Shown here in pieces: positions 36,907 to 46,191 of a stretch of DNA of 64,000 nucleotides. The stretch covers positions 1-64,000 of the forward strand of contig NZ_QAAE01000007.1 in assembly GCF_003046585.1 (NCBI RefSeq), read 5' to 3'. The DNA comes from Nitrosomonas aestuarii. GTDB lineage: Bacteria > Pseudomonadota > Gammaproteobacteria > Burkholderiales > Nitrosomonadaceae. The notes beneath the pieces were generated by a model. The model made no database searches. It had not been told where the DNA came from and saw nothing but the letters and a program-made list of their open reading frames with translations. Position numbers and translations under genes: made by a program. Position 1 is the first letter of the stretch. The number at the start of each line of letters is the position of its first letter.

Positions 36907-37593
36907 ATGTATCAAATGAAAGTATGGATTGTTTTATTACTCGTAGCGCCATTAGTTGCATTGTCTGGTTGCGGGGAGGAAACTTCAAGTGATAAATCAG
37001 ACAACGAAGTGAGGTCTCAGACACTCAGCGAAGTGACAACTATTGACGAATTGCCGTCTTTTCTGAGTGAGGGGCTGTCGCCGGAAGAAAAAGCTGAACT
37101 CAGAGAGCAGATTTTACCTGGCGCTACTGAAGATGGTCCAACACCCGGAGAAAAATTTCAGTCAATGCTTGAAGAAGCCAGAGCGGGTGACCCTGTAGCA
37201 CAAAATAGTTTGGGTGTTATGTACTACACAGGCGAAGCTGTTTCTAAAACAGTAACTGGTCAGTTATTGGATAACGATCCAGAATTGGCGGCGGGCTGGT
37301 TTTATCGCTCTGCTGAGCAGGGTTATGCTGATGCACAATTTAATCTGGGATTAATGTATGCAAATGGAGAAGGTGTTGCGCAGGATATGAACCAAGCAGT
37401 CGAACTCTTTAAAAAAGCAGCTGAACAAGGTCATGTGGATGCACAAAATAACTTGGGCGCACTCTATTTCATGGGTGAAGGTGTTGTGCGGAATGAAGAT
37501 AAAGCAATAGAATGGTTTGAAAAAGCGGCTGCACAGGGTAACGAAGAGGCTAAAGTGAATCTTGAAGCAATCAGGGCGGCTCAGTCGCAGTGA
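36907..37593 (+). CDS. Sel1-repeat lipoprotein
   Basis: A 228-residue precursor. A lipobox (LVALSGC, Cys about 22) ends the signal peptide, followed by an acidic linker. Three Sel1-like (TPR-type) repeats follow, each with the A-x-x-x-LG-x-MY-x-x-G-E-G pattern: NSLGVMYYTGEAV, FNLGLMYANGEGV and NNLGALYFMGEGV. The first repeat is broken by an insertion. Sel1 repeats mediate protein binding at the cell envelope. ATG 36907 and ATG 36916 both have an AGGA element at suitable spacing. Confidence 0.86.
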   Translation: MYQMKVWIVLLLVAPLVALSGCGEETSSDKSDNEVRSQTLSEVTTIDELPSFLSEGLSPEEKAELREQILPGATEDGPTPGEKFQSMLEEARAGDPVAQNSLGVMYYTGEAVSKTVTGQLLDNDPELAAGWFYRSAEQGYADAQFNLGLMYANGEGVAQDMNQAVELFKKAAEQGHVDAQNNLGALYFMGEGVVRNEDKAIEWFEKAAAQGNEEAKVNLEAIRAAQSQ

Positions 37594-37759
37594 TCCGTTT
37601 GCATAAGCCTTTATTAATTGCAGTTTGCAGTGTCATCGCTATTCATAAAAATTTATTGAAAACAATAGATAATTTGATATGTTGTCATGAAAAATTATAA
37701 ACGGTACACTGATAAATTGCAGGTGCTTTAATTTTAATTTACCAAAATCGGAAGGTACT

Positions 37760-38794
37760 ATGAGGAAGTCCTTATCGGTAGAATCAGAACACCAGCCGCG
37801 CCCTGTTCGGCTTGATGCAAAAATTCCAACACATACTGTTCAGGCCCATGGCATTATCAATAATCGGGTAGAAGCAATTGCACAACGCCAGATGATCGCG
37901 GACATTAATGCCAGCTCAAAAATGGTGGATCAGCGAAAAACAGCTGTATCATTTCAATTCAGCCCACGTTCGATCGCACAAAGAAGGCTGTACGGTGTCT
38001 TAAGCGATCCGATAGCGCAGTTGCAGGCAGTACCGGAAGAAGAATTGCTACAGGGTCGGTTCGAGACAGCGCAACGCATGGAAGAAGAGGAACTTTTGCA
38101 AGGCAGGTTTTCACCGCAAGATGTGGCACAGTTAAAAGAACCACCTGCTGACAAGCCTAACAAAACGGGTTTGCCGGACAACCTAAAAAACGGCATTGAA
38201 GCACTTTCCGGTATTTCCATGGACAGTGTCAAAGTTCACTACAATTCAAATAAACCAGCTCAGCTCAATGCGTTGGCTTATGCTCAGGGAACCGAAATTC
38301 ATGTAGCATCTGGACAGGAGAGACATTTGCCGCACGAGGCGTGGCATGTGGTGCAGCAAGCACAAGGCAGAGTGCAGCCGACAATGCAGATGAATGCGGG
38401 AATCCCGGTCAATGATGACTTGCAGTTGGAAGATGAAGCAGATCTAATGGGTGCTAAGGCGGTTGCGCAGCAGACTGCTAAGTCATTCAGTTCAGACGCG
38501 ATTGGTGTGAGACGCATGCAACAACTACAATCCCTAAGCGATAGCGTTCAACTTTCACCTCTGATGGTAGCCCAACTGCAGTTTGATGCAGGGAACGGCG
38601 CGCAATGGCATATACATTACGGCCATATCAAACTCGGAAATAACAATAATTCAAGGGTTGATTTCAATGGAAGAGACAAGAAAGATATCAGAAAGGAGCT
38701 GGGTGAAAAAATCGCACGATACGGATTGAATGTTGCTGGAGATTTAAGTGCAAGTTTCAGAGAATGTATAGACTATATCAACAGCCACTTCTAA
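37760..38794 (+). CDS. DUF4157 (eCIS core) domain protein with unknown C-terminal tail
   Basis: A 344-residue protein without signal peptide. The N-terminal third is polar and carries a duplicated segment, EEELLQGRF at 93-101 and 109-117. The DUF4157 domain (about 138-235) has GIEALSGISMDSVKVHYNS, the metallopeptidase-like HEAWHVVQQ (HExxH at 192-196) and LEDEADLMG as a possible third ligand. The last 65 residues (about 275-344) form a separate small domain (WHIHYGHIKLG then FRECIDYINSHF) that I cannot assign. DUF4157 is known from cargo of extracellular contractile injection systems and from toxin-like proteins; no injection-system gene is present here. AAGG precedes the ATG. Confidence 0.85.
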   Translation: MRKSLSVESEHQPRPVRLDAKIPTHTVQAHGIINNRVEAIAQRQMIADINASSKMVDQRKTAVSFQFSPRSIAQRRLYGVLSDPIAQLQAVPEEELLQGRFETAQRMEEEELLQGRFSPQDVAQLKEPPADKPNKTGLPDNLKNGIEALSGISMDSVKVHYNSNKPAQLNALAYAQGTEIHVASGQERHLPHEAWHVVQQAQGRVQPTMQMNAGIPVNDDLQLEDEADLMGAKAVAQQTAKSFSSDAIGVRRMQQLQSLSDSVQLSPLMVAQLQFDAGNGAQWHIHYGHIKLGNNNNSRVDFNGRDKKDIRKELGEKIARYGLNVAGDLSASFRECIDYINSHF

Positions 38795-38798
38795 TACT

Positions 38799-38960
38799 AA
38801 CAGCATGTTGAAAAACTATCTATATGTCACTGTGGCATAAAAACAAGCTCAAAATGATCATTTATTATGCTTATCTTACAAGCTCCGCTTTTACTTGGCG
38901 CATTATGTGCCTAGCCCCTGGGACCGAGTATGCGGTTTAGTAGGGTATTCATTGTTATCA
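38799..38960. mobile_element. Possible insertion-sequence end remnant
   Basis: Noncoding sequence just after the DUF4157 stop begins AACAGCATGTTGAAAAAC, which resembles the AACAGGCTGTTGAAAAAC ends of some insertion sequences as I remember them. It also holds a near-perfect hairpin, GGCGCATTATGTGCC (38897-38911). No transposase is left. Confidence 0.3.
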
Positions 38961-38997
38961 CAATGTCGATTTTTAGCGCCAATAATGCATATTGAAA

Positions 38998-40215
38998 TTA
39001 TTCCATTACCACCAGCGTAACTAGAATGATTGTGATCAGTGTTACGGGCCAATAGGCAACTTTTGGTATCAGATTGTCGCGATAGTGAATAATGGTTAAC
39101 CAGCTGGCGGCACCTATTGAAAATATAAAGGTATTCACTACAGCAATCACCAGGTAGACATACATAAGGATATAGAAGTATTCCATATAAATGATGCCAG
39201 AACCAGGAAATTGTTCTCTGAGTTGAATATGCGCTAGCATGACAACAAAAAACAATGCTGAGCAAGCGCCAATAAAGCCTGATGTGTTAAAGCCGTGTTT
39301 GCTGACCAGGTCTGGTTTGTTGCTTACGGTCAATAAGGCGGCAAAGAGTAGTGTCGCAACCAGCAGTACCGGTAGTAAATAAACTATAAATGCATTTTCA
39401 AATTTACGTTTTACAACGAAATTGTAATGTAATTCCGGAAAATCAGTCTGGCCGATATAATTGGAAATGCCGAAGTTTGTGTCGTAGCTGGACGGTTTAT
39501 AGTCGAAATATGTGTCTTCACGGTTCCAGGTACCCAATATTATTTCTTTTTCTATTCCGAAAATTTCATCTAATTGCGTTGATGTATAAGCCTCAAAATC
39601 TGGTACCAGTACAATGTTCTTGGAAAAAAGATCATGCCACATACGTACCCGGACGGTTTTGTGATCGAAAGGGTAAAGCTTGTATTCGAATGGTTGACGA
39701 ATTGTAGCTTCAAAATACCAACCGATAATTGTTTCGCCGTTAATATGTTCCCGGTATACTTCTTGCGGAGTAATTGTATTTCCAGTATTAACCTGCTCTG
39801 GTAAAACAAAGCCGACTTCTGAAAGTGGCGGTTTAATAGTATCGTGGATACCATCCTGATAGCGTTGCCAAATATAGCCGGAGAGATCAATTTCAGTGGA
39901 ATTGAAAAATTTCAGTGATTGTATGAATATACCAGTTTTAACTTTAATTGTGGGTTGATCGGTATAGCCGGATTCTTTGAGTTTGTTTTCCCAGTTTTTC
40001 TGAAGATATATATTGGTGCCTTCTTCACTAATTAGTTTTGTCGGTTCAACAAAATAGTTGTTCATCTGTAACCATAAGCTGATCAGAATAATCAGCAGTG
40101 CCGCTGAAATACCAATAGAAACAAGCCACCAGTTTTTTTCTTTCATACATACCATTTGTAGAAATAGGCGTTTTATATCAGGACTATCCGTCAATTTATG
40201 TACATATTTTAACAT
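38998..40215 (-). CDS. Pentameric ligand-gated ion channel-like membrane protein
   Basis: A 405-residue protein. One N-terminal helix (30-50) is followed by a beta-rich extracytoplasmic domain (about 55-270) and four C-terminal helices (about 275-296, 311-331, 338-366 and 386-404). The ligand-domain-like marks are VKTGIFIQSL (92-101), DLSGYIWQRY and the YPFDHKTV block (181-188), which recalls the FPFD of pentameric channels. The first helix of the bundle has the conserved Pro (YLLPVLLV). The extra N-terminal helix and lack of Cys-loop cysteines are odd for that family, so a related sensor is possible. The start (ATG 40215, or 40146 at MKEKNWW) is uncertain. Confidence 0.55.
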   Translation of the reverse strand: MLKYVHKLTDSPDIKRLFLQMVCMKEKNWWLVSIGISAALLIILISLWLQMNNYFVEPTKLISEEGTNIYLQKNWENKLKESGYTDQPTIKVKTGIFIQSLKFFNSTEIDLSGYIWQRYQDGIHDTIKPPLSEVGFVLPEQVNTGNTITPQEVYREHINGETIIGWYFEATIRQPFEYKLYPFDHKTVRVRMWHDLFSKNIVLVPDFEAYTSTQLDEIFGIEKEIILGTWNREDTYFDYKPSSYDTNFGISNYIGQTDFPELHYNFVVKRKFENAFIVYLLPVLLVATLLFAALLTVSNKPDLVSKHGFNTSGFIGACSALFFVVMLAHIQLREQFPGSGIIYMEYFYILMYVYLVIAVVNTFIFSIGAASWLTIIHYRDNLIPKVAYWPVTLITIILVTLVVME

Positions 40216-40513
40216 TAGGCAAAAAAACAGATTTTGGTTGTTTTGTCCTTAAATCAACCATAGATCGATATTGGTAAAAACCACGGCATTTATGCGGCAA
40301 CTTAACACACTGCGTACGAAGAACGCTCGCCACATGCATGGTTGCCTTCAGCCAGAATTGAATCCTCCGACTTTGGTCAGTAGTAGTTCAGCTGCTTGTT
40401 TTAAATGTGAAATTCTTAAGATGTTATCTACTCAGACTAAGGTGTTAAAATGTTTTTTATAGATTAATGCAGTGTGTATATTCATTTCACATGCTATTTA
40501 CAATGATGATTAA

Positions 40514-42013
40514 ATGGCAGGGACTATTTTATTAGGTACTTATATAGTGTGTATCCTGGCGTTATTTATTTATGGCGTCAATTGCTACTATATGGTGTGG
40601 TGTTTCTGGAAAACTTATCGGCAGGCATCGGTGCAGATGCGTGAACGCATTGATGCGGGGCAGTCAATTTTTGCTGATGCAGCTATGTTACCGCATGTAA
40701 CCACACAAATACCTTTGTATAACGAGGCGAACGTGGCTGAGCGTGTTATTCAGGCGGTAGCTGCGATAGATTATCCTCAATCGAAACATGAAATTCAAAT
40801 TCTCGATGATTCAACAGATGAAACCAGCGCAATTGTCGATGCGGTTGTTGCATCGTTACGCCAATCAGGTAAGGATATTGATGTATTTCGACGCAATAAC
40901 CGCCAGGGTTTTAAGGCAGGTGCACTGGCTGAAGGCATGCAGGTATGTAAAGGTGAACTGATTGCCATTTTCGATAGCGACTTTGTTCCCAATCGGAATT
41001 ATTTGAAACAGATGATTCCCCCATTGCTTGCTGAAGATAAGCTGGCTTTTGTGCAGGCGCGCTGGGGACACTTGAATACAGCGCATTCTATGCTTACCCA
41101 GGCGCAGAGTATCGGTATCGATGGACATTTTATGATTGAACAAAGTGCGCGTGCATATAATGGTTTTTTCATGAATTTTAATGGTACAGCCGGTGTCTGG
41201 CGCAAAACAGCGATTGAAGATGCAGGTGGCTGGCAGGCTGATACGCTGACAGAAGACATGGATTTATCATACCGTTGCCAATTGGCTGGTTGGCATGCCG
41301 GTTTTCTCGCGGATGTTGTCGTGCCTGCAGAGTTGCCGCAGTCATATACCGCGTTTAAAAGCCAGCAATTCCGTTGGGCAAAGGGTTCTATCCAAACAGC
41401 CATGAAGCTCTTTCCTCAGGTCTGGCGTTCGCAATCTGTTTTGATGGCTAAAGTCCAGGCTTTTTTGCATTTGACGCATTACAGTATTCATCCAGTAATG
41501 GCACTGTTGTCGATGCTGACTTTGCCCGTGTTATTGACGTTGGACGTGAATGTGCCGTGGCAAATCATGGTTGTCTGTATGTTTTGTATTTTAGTGGCAA
41601 TCTGTGGTCCAAGTTCGTTGTATTTAACAAGCCAGATAGTAACTAAAGCCGGTGTTAAGAAACTACTTTTTCTGCCGGTGCTGATGTGTGTGGGTGTGGG
41701 CATCGCGCTCTCGAATACGCGAGCGGTTTTCGAAGCTTTGTTTAAAATAAAAAGCGGTTTTGTGCGCACACCGAAAAGTGGCGGCAGTGATAATAGGGTT
41801 ACCGCAAATCAAGAGCTTAGGAGATATCGCGTCAATGCGTCGATATTGCCGCTGTTCGAAATTGTACTAGGACTCTATTGTATAGTGAGCCTTATTTATT
41901 ATATTGAAGCCAGGCATTATATTGTGGGACCGTTCTTGCTAATTTATGCCTGCGGTTTTTTATTGGTTGGTATCCGATCGCTTAAGGAAACGTACGAGAA
42001 CGATTCTCGGTGA
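40514..42013 (+). CDS. Family 2 processive-type membrane glycosyltransferase
   Basis: A 499-residue inner-membrane glycosyltransferase of the cellulose-synthase-like GT2 group. One N-terminal helix (about 6-30) leads to the catalytic domain: ILDDSTDET (97-104), DSDF (154-157), the acceptor motif TEDMDLSYRC (about 245-254) and QQFRW (about 283-287). Three to four C-terminal helices follow. It adds sugars from a nucleotide donor to a lipid or glycan; the product is not known. A GT-C/GT2 fusion gene starts 40 bp downstream, so they probably form a glycan pathway. Confidence 0.9.
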   Translation: MAGTILLGTYIVCILALFIYGVNCYYMVWCFWKTYRQASVQMRERIDAGQSIFADAAMLPHVTTQIPLYNEANVAERVIQAVAAIDYPQSKHEIQILDDSTDETSAIVDAVVASLRQSGKDIDVFRRNNRQGFKAGALAEGMQVCKGELIAIFDSDFVPNRNYLKQMIPPLLAEDKLAFVQARWGHLNTAHSMLTQAQSIGIDGHFMIEQSARAYNGFFMNFNGTAGVWRKTAIEDAGGWQADTLTEDMDLSYRCQLAGWHAGFLADVVVPAELPQSYTAFKSQQFRWAKGSIQTAMKLFPQVWRSQSVLMAKVQAFLHLTHYSIHPVMALLSMLTLPVLLTLDVNVPWQIMVVCMFCILVAICGPSSLYLTSQIVTKAGVKKLLFLPVLMCVGVGIALSNTRAVFEALFKIKSGFVRTPKSGGSDNRVTANQELRRYRVNASILPLFEIVLGLYCIVSLIYYIEARHYIVGPFLLIYACGFLLVGIRSLKETYENDSR

Positions 42014-42053
42014 TTTCATTGCATAGCGACTGCATAGTACAGGTGCCTGAGTC

Positions 42054-44105
42054 ATGGTAATTACCCCGACATCTGCCTGTAGGCATCGCGTCCGTTTGTT
42101 ATTTTTCTTATTTTCACTGTTTTTAATATTTATTGCCGGTGTACTGCACTGGACGCCTTGGGCTGCTACTTGTAAAGCTATCATCATGCTGGTTTCATAT
42201 GGTACGGTGTTCTTTGGGTTCATCGGTGCCTGGTTAAGTTTTCCGGACGGATTAAGTACATCACGTAAAATCGGATTAATTCTGCTGGTTTCTCTTTTTG
42301 CCCGTATTATGATGATGGGTTTGCCGGTATCGGATGATGTTAACCGCTATCTTTGGGAGGGCAAACTCGTCTCTGCGGGTGAGAGTCCGTACCGATATCC
42401 GGGTGATCATGAACATTATGCCAAGTATCGAGACGCATATTGGAATGGCATGAATCACAAGGACAAACTGACTGCGTATCCACCACTGGCCGAACTGATT
42501 TTTGCTGCTGTCAGCAGCGTTTCTTATTCACCTTGGGCCTTTAAAGTATTGTTTACTTTCGTAGATTTGTGCATCGTCGGAATTTTGATCTGTTTGCTCA
42601 AAGCACATGGGTTGGGGCCGCGCAATGTGTTGTTATATGCATTAAATCCCTTGACATTGTTTGCTATCGCCGGTGAAGCGCATTTTGATGTGCTGTTGAT
42701 CTTTACGATGCTATTGTCAGTACTGTGCATTGAAAAAAGGGCGTATGCCTGGGCATGGTTCTGGTTGGGGGTATCCATTCAAATAAAAATTATTGCTGTT
42801 GTTCTGGTGCCGCTTTATCTTTGGCGCTGCCAGTGGCGTTATGGCTGGTTGTTGCTCATTACGTTGGCGGTGCCTTCGTTATATTTTGTTGAAACCTTAC
42901 CAGGTATGTTCCAGGGGCTCTGGGATTTTGGCGGCATGAATGCATTTAATGGGCCGATACATGGCCCGATTAATTATTTATTGAATGCTCATGTCGCATG
43001 GTCAACAGCGATGGTGTCTGGGTTATTTAGTCTGACAGCATTTTGGATTATCCGGGCGGTCAGCATACCTGTTAAAGCGGCATATCTACTTATTGCCGCG
43101 CTGGTGTTATTTTCACCAGTAGTGCACTACTGGTATATTCTGTGGATCATTCCGTTTGTTGTACTCTACCCCGGTTTGTCCTGGTTAGTACTAAGCTTTA
43201 CCAGCGGCGCCTATTTTACATCCACATTCAGCGTAGAGCAGGGAAGTGACTGGTCACTGCCGGTCTGGGCCATGTGGTCGATTTGGCTGCCATTTTTACT
43301 GGTGCTGACTTATGAATTACGAATGGTTTTACTGCGAAATCTGCGACCGGAATTAAACTGGACTAAACCGGAAACATTGGCAATTATCATCCCTACTCTG
43401 AATGAAGGCGGACAGATAAAAGCATGTTTAGAGGCGGTTCAGTCAATGCAACGGCCGGCTGATGAAATTTTCGTCTGTGATGGCGGCTCTACTGATAAAA
43501 CTGTCGCGATTGCAAAGGAAATGGGGGTTTGTGTTGTGCACAGTGAACCGGGGCGTGGCACTCAAATCAAAGCGGCTGTTGAGGCTGCCCGTTCAGAGGT
43601 GGTATTGGTGATTCATGCGGATTGCATATGCGATAATGATGTCAGTCAACGTATCATGAGTGTATTGGAAAAAAATCCTGATGTTGTCGGAGGCGCTGTC
43701 GGACAACGATTCAACACTTCCAGTATGCAGCTGTTTGTTATAGAAATGCTCAATGATGCACGTGCAATCCTGGGAGGTGCCAGTTTTGGTGACCAGGGCC
43801 AGTTTTTTCGTGTCTCGGCCATCGGAAAAGTGGGAGGGTTTCCCGGATACCCACTGATGGAAGATATAGAAGTCAGTTTACGCATGATGCGAACCGGGCG
43901 TGTCGTACTGCTGAACGGTGGTGTTCATAATTCCGCGCGCCAATGGCGGCAGGGTTTCATTAAACGTATTATTTTAATAATAAAACTTGTAATTATTTTT
44001 CGGACCAATCGTTTGTTACAGCGTGATGTAACAGAAAAATTATATGCAATTTATTACAACAATCGAAAACAAAGTAACTGTTGCGATAATATTGTTAGTA
44101 AATAA
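42054..44105 (+). CDS. Fused GT-C membrane glycosyltransferase and GT2 glycosyltransferase
   Basis: A 683-residue protein made of two enzymes. Residues 1-430 are a polytopic GT-C type enzyme with about ten to twelve helices and the loop acidic motif PVSDDVNRYLWEG (91-103), followed by PYRYPGDHEHY, as in polyprenol-phosphate-dependent mannosyltransferases. Residues about 440-683 are a soluble GT2 domain: IIIPTLNEGGQI, VCDGGSTDKT and VIHADC, with GDQGQFFR, close to the TIGR04283 subgroup. No frameshift is seen, so this is a genuine single reading frame. It sits directly after another GT2 gene. Confidence 0.82.
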   Translation: MVITPTSACRHRVRLLFFLFSLFLIFIAGVLHWTPWAATCKAIIMLVSYGTVFFGFIGAWLSFPDGLSTSRKIGLILLVSLFARIMMMGLPVSDDVNRYLWEGKLVSAGESPYRYPGDHEHYAKYRDAYWNGMNHKDKLTAYPPLAELIFAAVSSVSYSPWAFKVLFTFVDLCIVGILICLLKAHGLGPRNVLLYALNPLTLFAIAGEAHFDVLLIFTMLLSVLCIEKRAYAWAWFWLGVSIQIKIIAVVLVPLYLWRCQWRYGWLLLITLAVPSLYFVETLPGMFQGLWDFGGMNAFNGPIHGPINYLLNAHVAWSTAMVSGLFSLTAFWIIRAVSIPVKAAYLLIAALVLFSPVVHYWYILWIIPFVVLYPGLSWLVLSFTSGAYFTSTFSVEQGSDWSLPVWAMWSIWLPFLLVLTYELRMVLLRNLRPELNWTKPETLAIIIPTLNEGGQIKACLEAVQSMQRPADEIFVCDGGSTDKTVAIAKEMGVCVVHSEPGRGTQIKAAVEAARSEVVLVIHADCICDNDVSQRIMSVLEKNPDVVGGAVGQRFNTSSMQLFVIEMLNDARAILGGASFGDQGQFFRVSAIGKVGGFPGYPLMEDIEVSLRMMRTGRVVLLNGGVHNSARQWRQGFIKRIILIIKLVIIFRTNRLLQRDVTEKLYAIYYNNRKQSNCCDNIVSK

Positions 44106-44122
44106 CTTATCTCTACCTGACT

Positions 44123-45508
44123 ATGCACATTCATATTCTCGGCATTTGTGGCACTTTTATGGGTGGTATTGCCGCCATCGCGCAGGAATCCGGTTTTAAA
44201 GTAACCGGTTGCGATCAAAATGTATATCCACCCATGAGTACGCAATTGGAAACCCTCGGTATTGAACTGACTTCAGGGTTTTCAGCCGACCAAATCAATC
44301 TCAAGCCTGATGTTTTTGTGATTGGTAATGTGGTAACACGCGGCAACCCGTTGATGGAAGAAATTCTGAATCAGAATTTACCCTATGTTTCCGGACCGCA
44401 ATGGCTGTCGGAAAATATATTAAATAATCGGTGGGTACTGGCTGTTGCGGGCACGCATGGCAAAACAACCACAAGTTCCATGCTGGCGTGGATTCTGGAA
44501 TATGCAGGACTGCATCCGGGGTTTCTGATTGGCGGTATACCGGAGAATTTTGGCACTTCGGCGCGTATCGGCCATGTCATGCGGAGTTTGCCGCCGCATG
44601 CATGTGAAGTATCGCCATTTTTTGTCATTGAGGCGGATGAATACGATACAGCATTTTTTGATAAGCGTTCAAAGTTCGTTCATTATCGTCCAAAAACTGT
44701 GGTTTTAAATAATCTTGAATTCGATCACGCGGATATTTTTGAAAATCTAGCGGCAATTGAGCGACAATTTAATCATTTTGTCAGGATTGTTCCGAACAAA
44801 GGATTGATTATTAGCAATGGCAATGATCAAAACCTGACGCATGTGCTGGCAAAAGGTTGTTGGACGCCTGTAGAGCGGTTTGGGATTAGAGAAGGCTGGC
44901 ATACTGCTCAGTTGAAGCAAAATGCTGTTGAAGTATTTTTTACGGGTCAGTCACAAGGCTATTTGCATTGGCAATTATTGGGCGAACATAATCGCATGAA
45001 TGCACTGGCTGCACTGGCAGCAGCGCGGCATGCTGGCGTTCCTGTTAATATAGGGCTGGAAGCGTTGGCACGTTTTAAGAATGTTAAGCGACGCATGGAA
45101 AAACGAGGTGTAATTAATGAAATTACTGTTTATGATGACTTCGCACATCATCCAACTGCGATTCAAACAACCATTGACGGCTTGCGTGGTTATATCGGCA
45201 ACGGAAAACGGATTATTGCAGTATTGGAACCGCGTTCCAATACTATGAAAATGGGCGTCTGGAAGGAGAAATTGGCAGATAGCCTTAATGCTGCCGATCG
45301 TGTTTTTTGCTATAGCACAGAAACTGACTGGGTTGAAAATGCTTTTGACGAACTTGGCGAAAAAGCAAAATGCTTTCACGACCTGTCACAATTAATTAAT
45401 ACCATTTCGGACATTGTCGTTCCAGGCGACCATATTTTAATTATGAGTAATGGCGGGTTTGGCGGTATTCATGAAAAGCTGATGGCTGCTATAAGTAATA
45501 AACTATGA
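44123..45508 (+). CDS. mpl: UDP-N-acetylmuramate:L-alanyl-gamma-D-glutamyl-meso-diaminopimelate ligase
   Basis: Mpl recycles the murein tripeptide by joining it to UDP-MurNAc. The 461-residue Mur ligase has the N-terminal HILGICGTFMGGIAAIA, the P-loop AGTHGKTTTSSM, the glycine/acid block FFVIEADEYDTAFFDKRSKF and the C-terminal VLEPRSNTMKMG. The DAP-binding pattern and opening HILGICGTFMGG separate it from MurC. It converges with apt, 17 bp away. Confidence 0.95.
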   Translation: MHIHILGICGTFMGGIAAIAQESGFKVTGCDQNVYPPMSTQLETLGIELTSGFSADQINLKPDVFVIGNVVTRGNPLMEEILNQNLPYVSGPQWLSENILNNRWVLAVAGTHGKTTTSSMLAWILEYAGLHPGFLIGGIPENFGTSARIGHVMRSLPPHACEVSPFFVIEADEYDTAFFDKRSKFVHYRPKTVVLNNLEFDHADIFENLAAIERQFNHFVRIVPNKGLIISNGNDQNLTHVLAKGCWTPVERFGIREGWHTAQLKQNAVEVFFTGQSQGYLHWQLLGEHNRMNALAALAAARHAGVPVNIGLEALARFKNVKRRMEKRGVINEITVYDDFAHHPTAIQTTIDGLRGYIGNGKRIIAVLEPRSNTMKMGVWKEKLADSLNAADRVFCYSTETDWVENAFDELGEKAKCFHDLSQLINTISDIVVPGDHILIMSNGGFGGIHEKLMAAISNKL

Positions 45509-45525
45509 ATCAAGACAATACGGAA

Positions 45526-46053
45526 TTAATCACCTTCGAATTTACAGAGTGAAAATACCTTGCAATTCATTTTTTCCAGGCGTGTTCGACCGCCTACGTC
45601 CGGTAAATCAATGACAAAACAGCATTCGACGACTTCACCCCCCATTTCCCGAATTAACCTGACAGCGGCTTCTGCTGTGCCACCGGTTGCAATAAGATCA
45701 TCAACAAGTAATACACGGTCTCCAGGCTGTACCGCGTCGGCATGAATCTCAATGCGGTCATTGCCGTATTCAAGCTGATAATCGCGGCCAATCGTCTGGG
45801 CAGGTAATTTATTGGGTTTACGTATGGGTACAAAACCTGTTTCGAGCTGATAGGCCACAGGTGCGCCAATGATAAAACCGCGCGACTCAATACCGATAAC
45901 CTTGTCAATCGAATAGGTTTGATAACGCTTGGTAATTTCCTGAATGGTTGTACGTAAACCAATCGGATCTTTTAACAGCGTAGTAATGTCACGAAACATG
46001 ATCCCTTTATGTGGATAATGCGGAATTGTGCGAATAAGGGACTTAATCGGCAT
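45526..46053 (-). CDS. apt: Adenine phosphoribosyltransferase
   Basis: Apt salvages adenine to AMP using PRPP. The 175-residue protein has the GIESRGFIIGAPVAYQL flap-side motif, the PRPP-binding VLLVDDLIATGGTAEAAV and the N-terminal HYPHKGIMFRDIT typical of the family. Length is normal. The start at ATG 46053 (MPIKSLIRTIPHYP) matches the family. Confidence 0.95.
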   Translation of the reverse strand: MPIKSLIRTIPHYPHKGIMFRDITTLLKDPIGLRTTIQEITKRYQTYSIDKVIGIESRGFIIGAPVAYQLETGFVPIRKPNKLPAQTIGRDYQLEYGNDRIEIHADAVQPGDRVLLVDDLIATGGTAEAAVRLIREMGGEVVECCFVIDLPDVGGRTRLEKMNCKVFSLCKFEGD

Positions 46054-46110
46054 AAATAAAGTAGTTGGACTGGACTGTTAAAAAAAATTAAAGAACTGGC
46101 ATAATTCAAA

Positions 46111-46144
46111 TAAAAAACGGCTCCAACCAATTGGTTGGAGCCGT
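46111..46144 (-). terminator. Strong intrinsic terminator of nirK
   Basis: A perfect 28-base palindrome (46117-46144; arms ACGGCTCCAACCAA) is followed on the minus strand by six T residues. It lies 47 bp after the nirK stop, so it is the nirK terminator. Confidence 0.9.
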
Positions 46145-46191
46145 CTTCTGATTAAACCACTTCTATATACTAGCAGTATATTTTTAAGTGT

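Noticed and set aside
37760-38794. A full contractile injection system around the DUF4157 gene
   Set aside because: No sheath, tube, baseplate or ATPase gene is present within the window.
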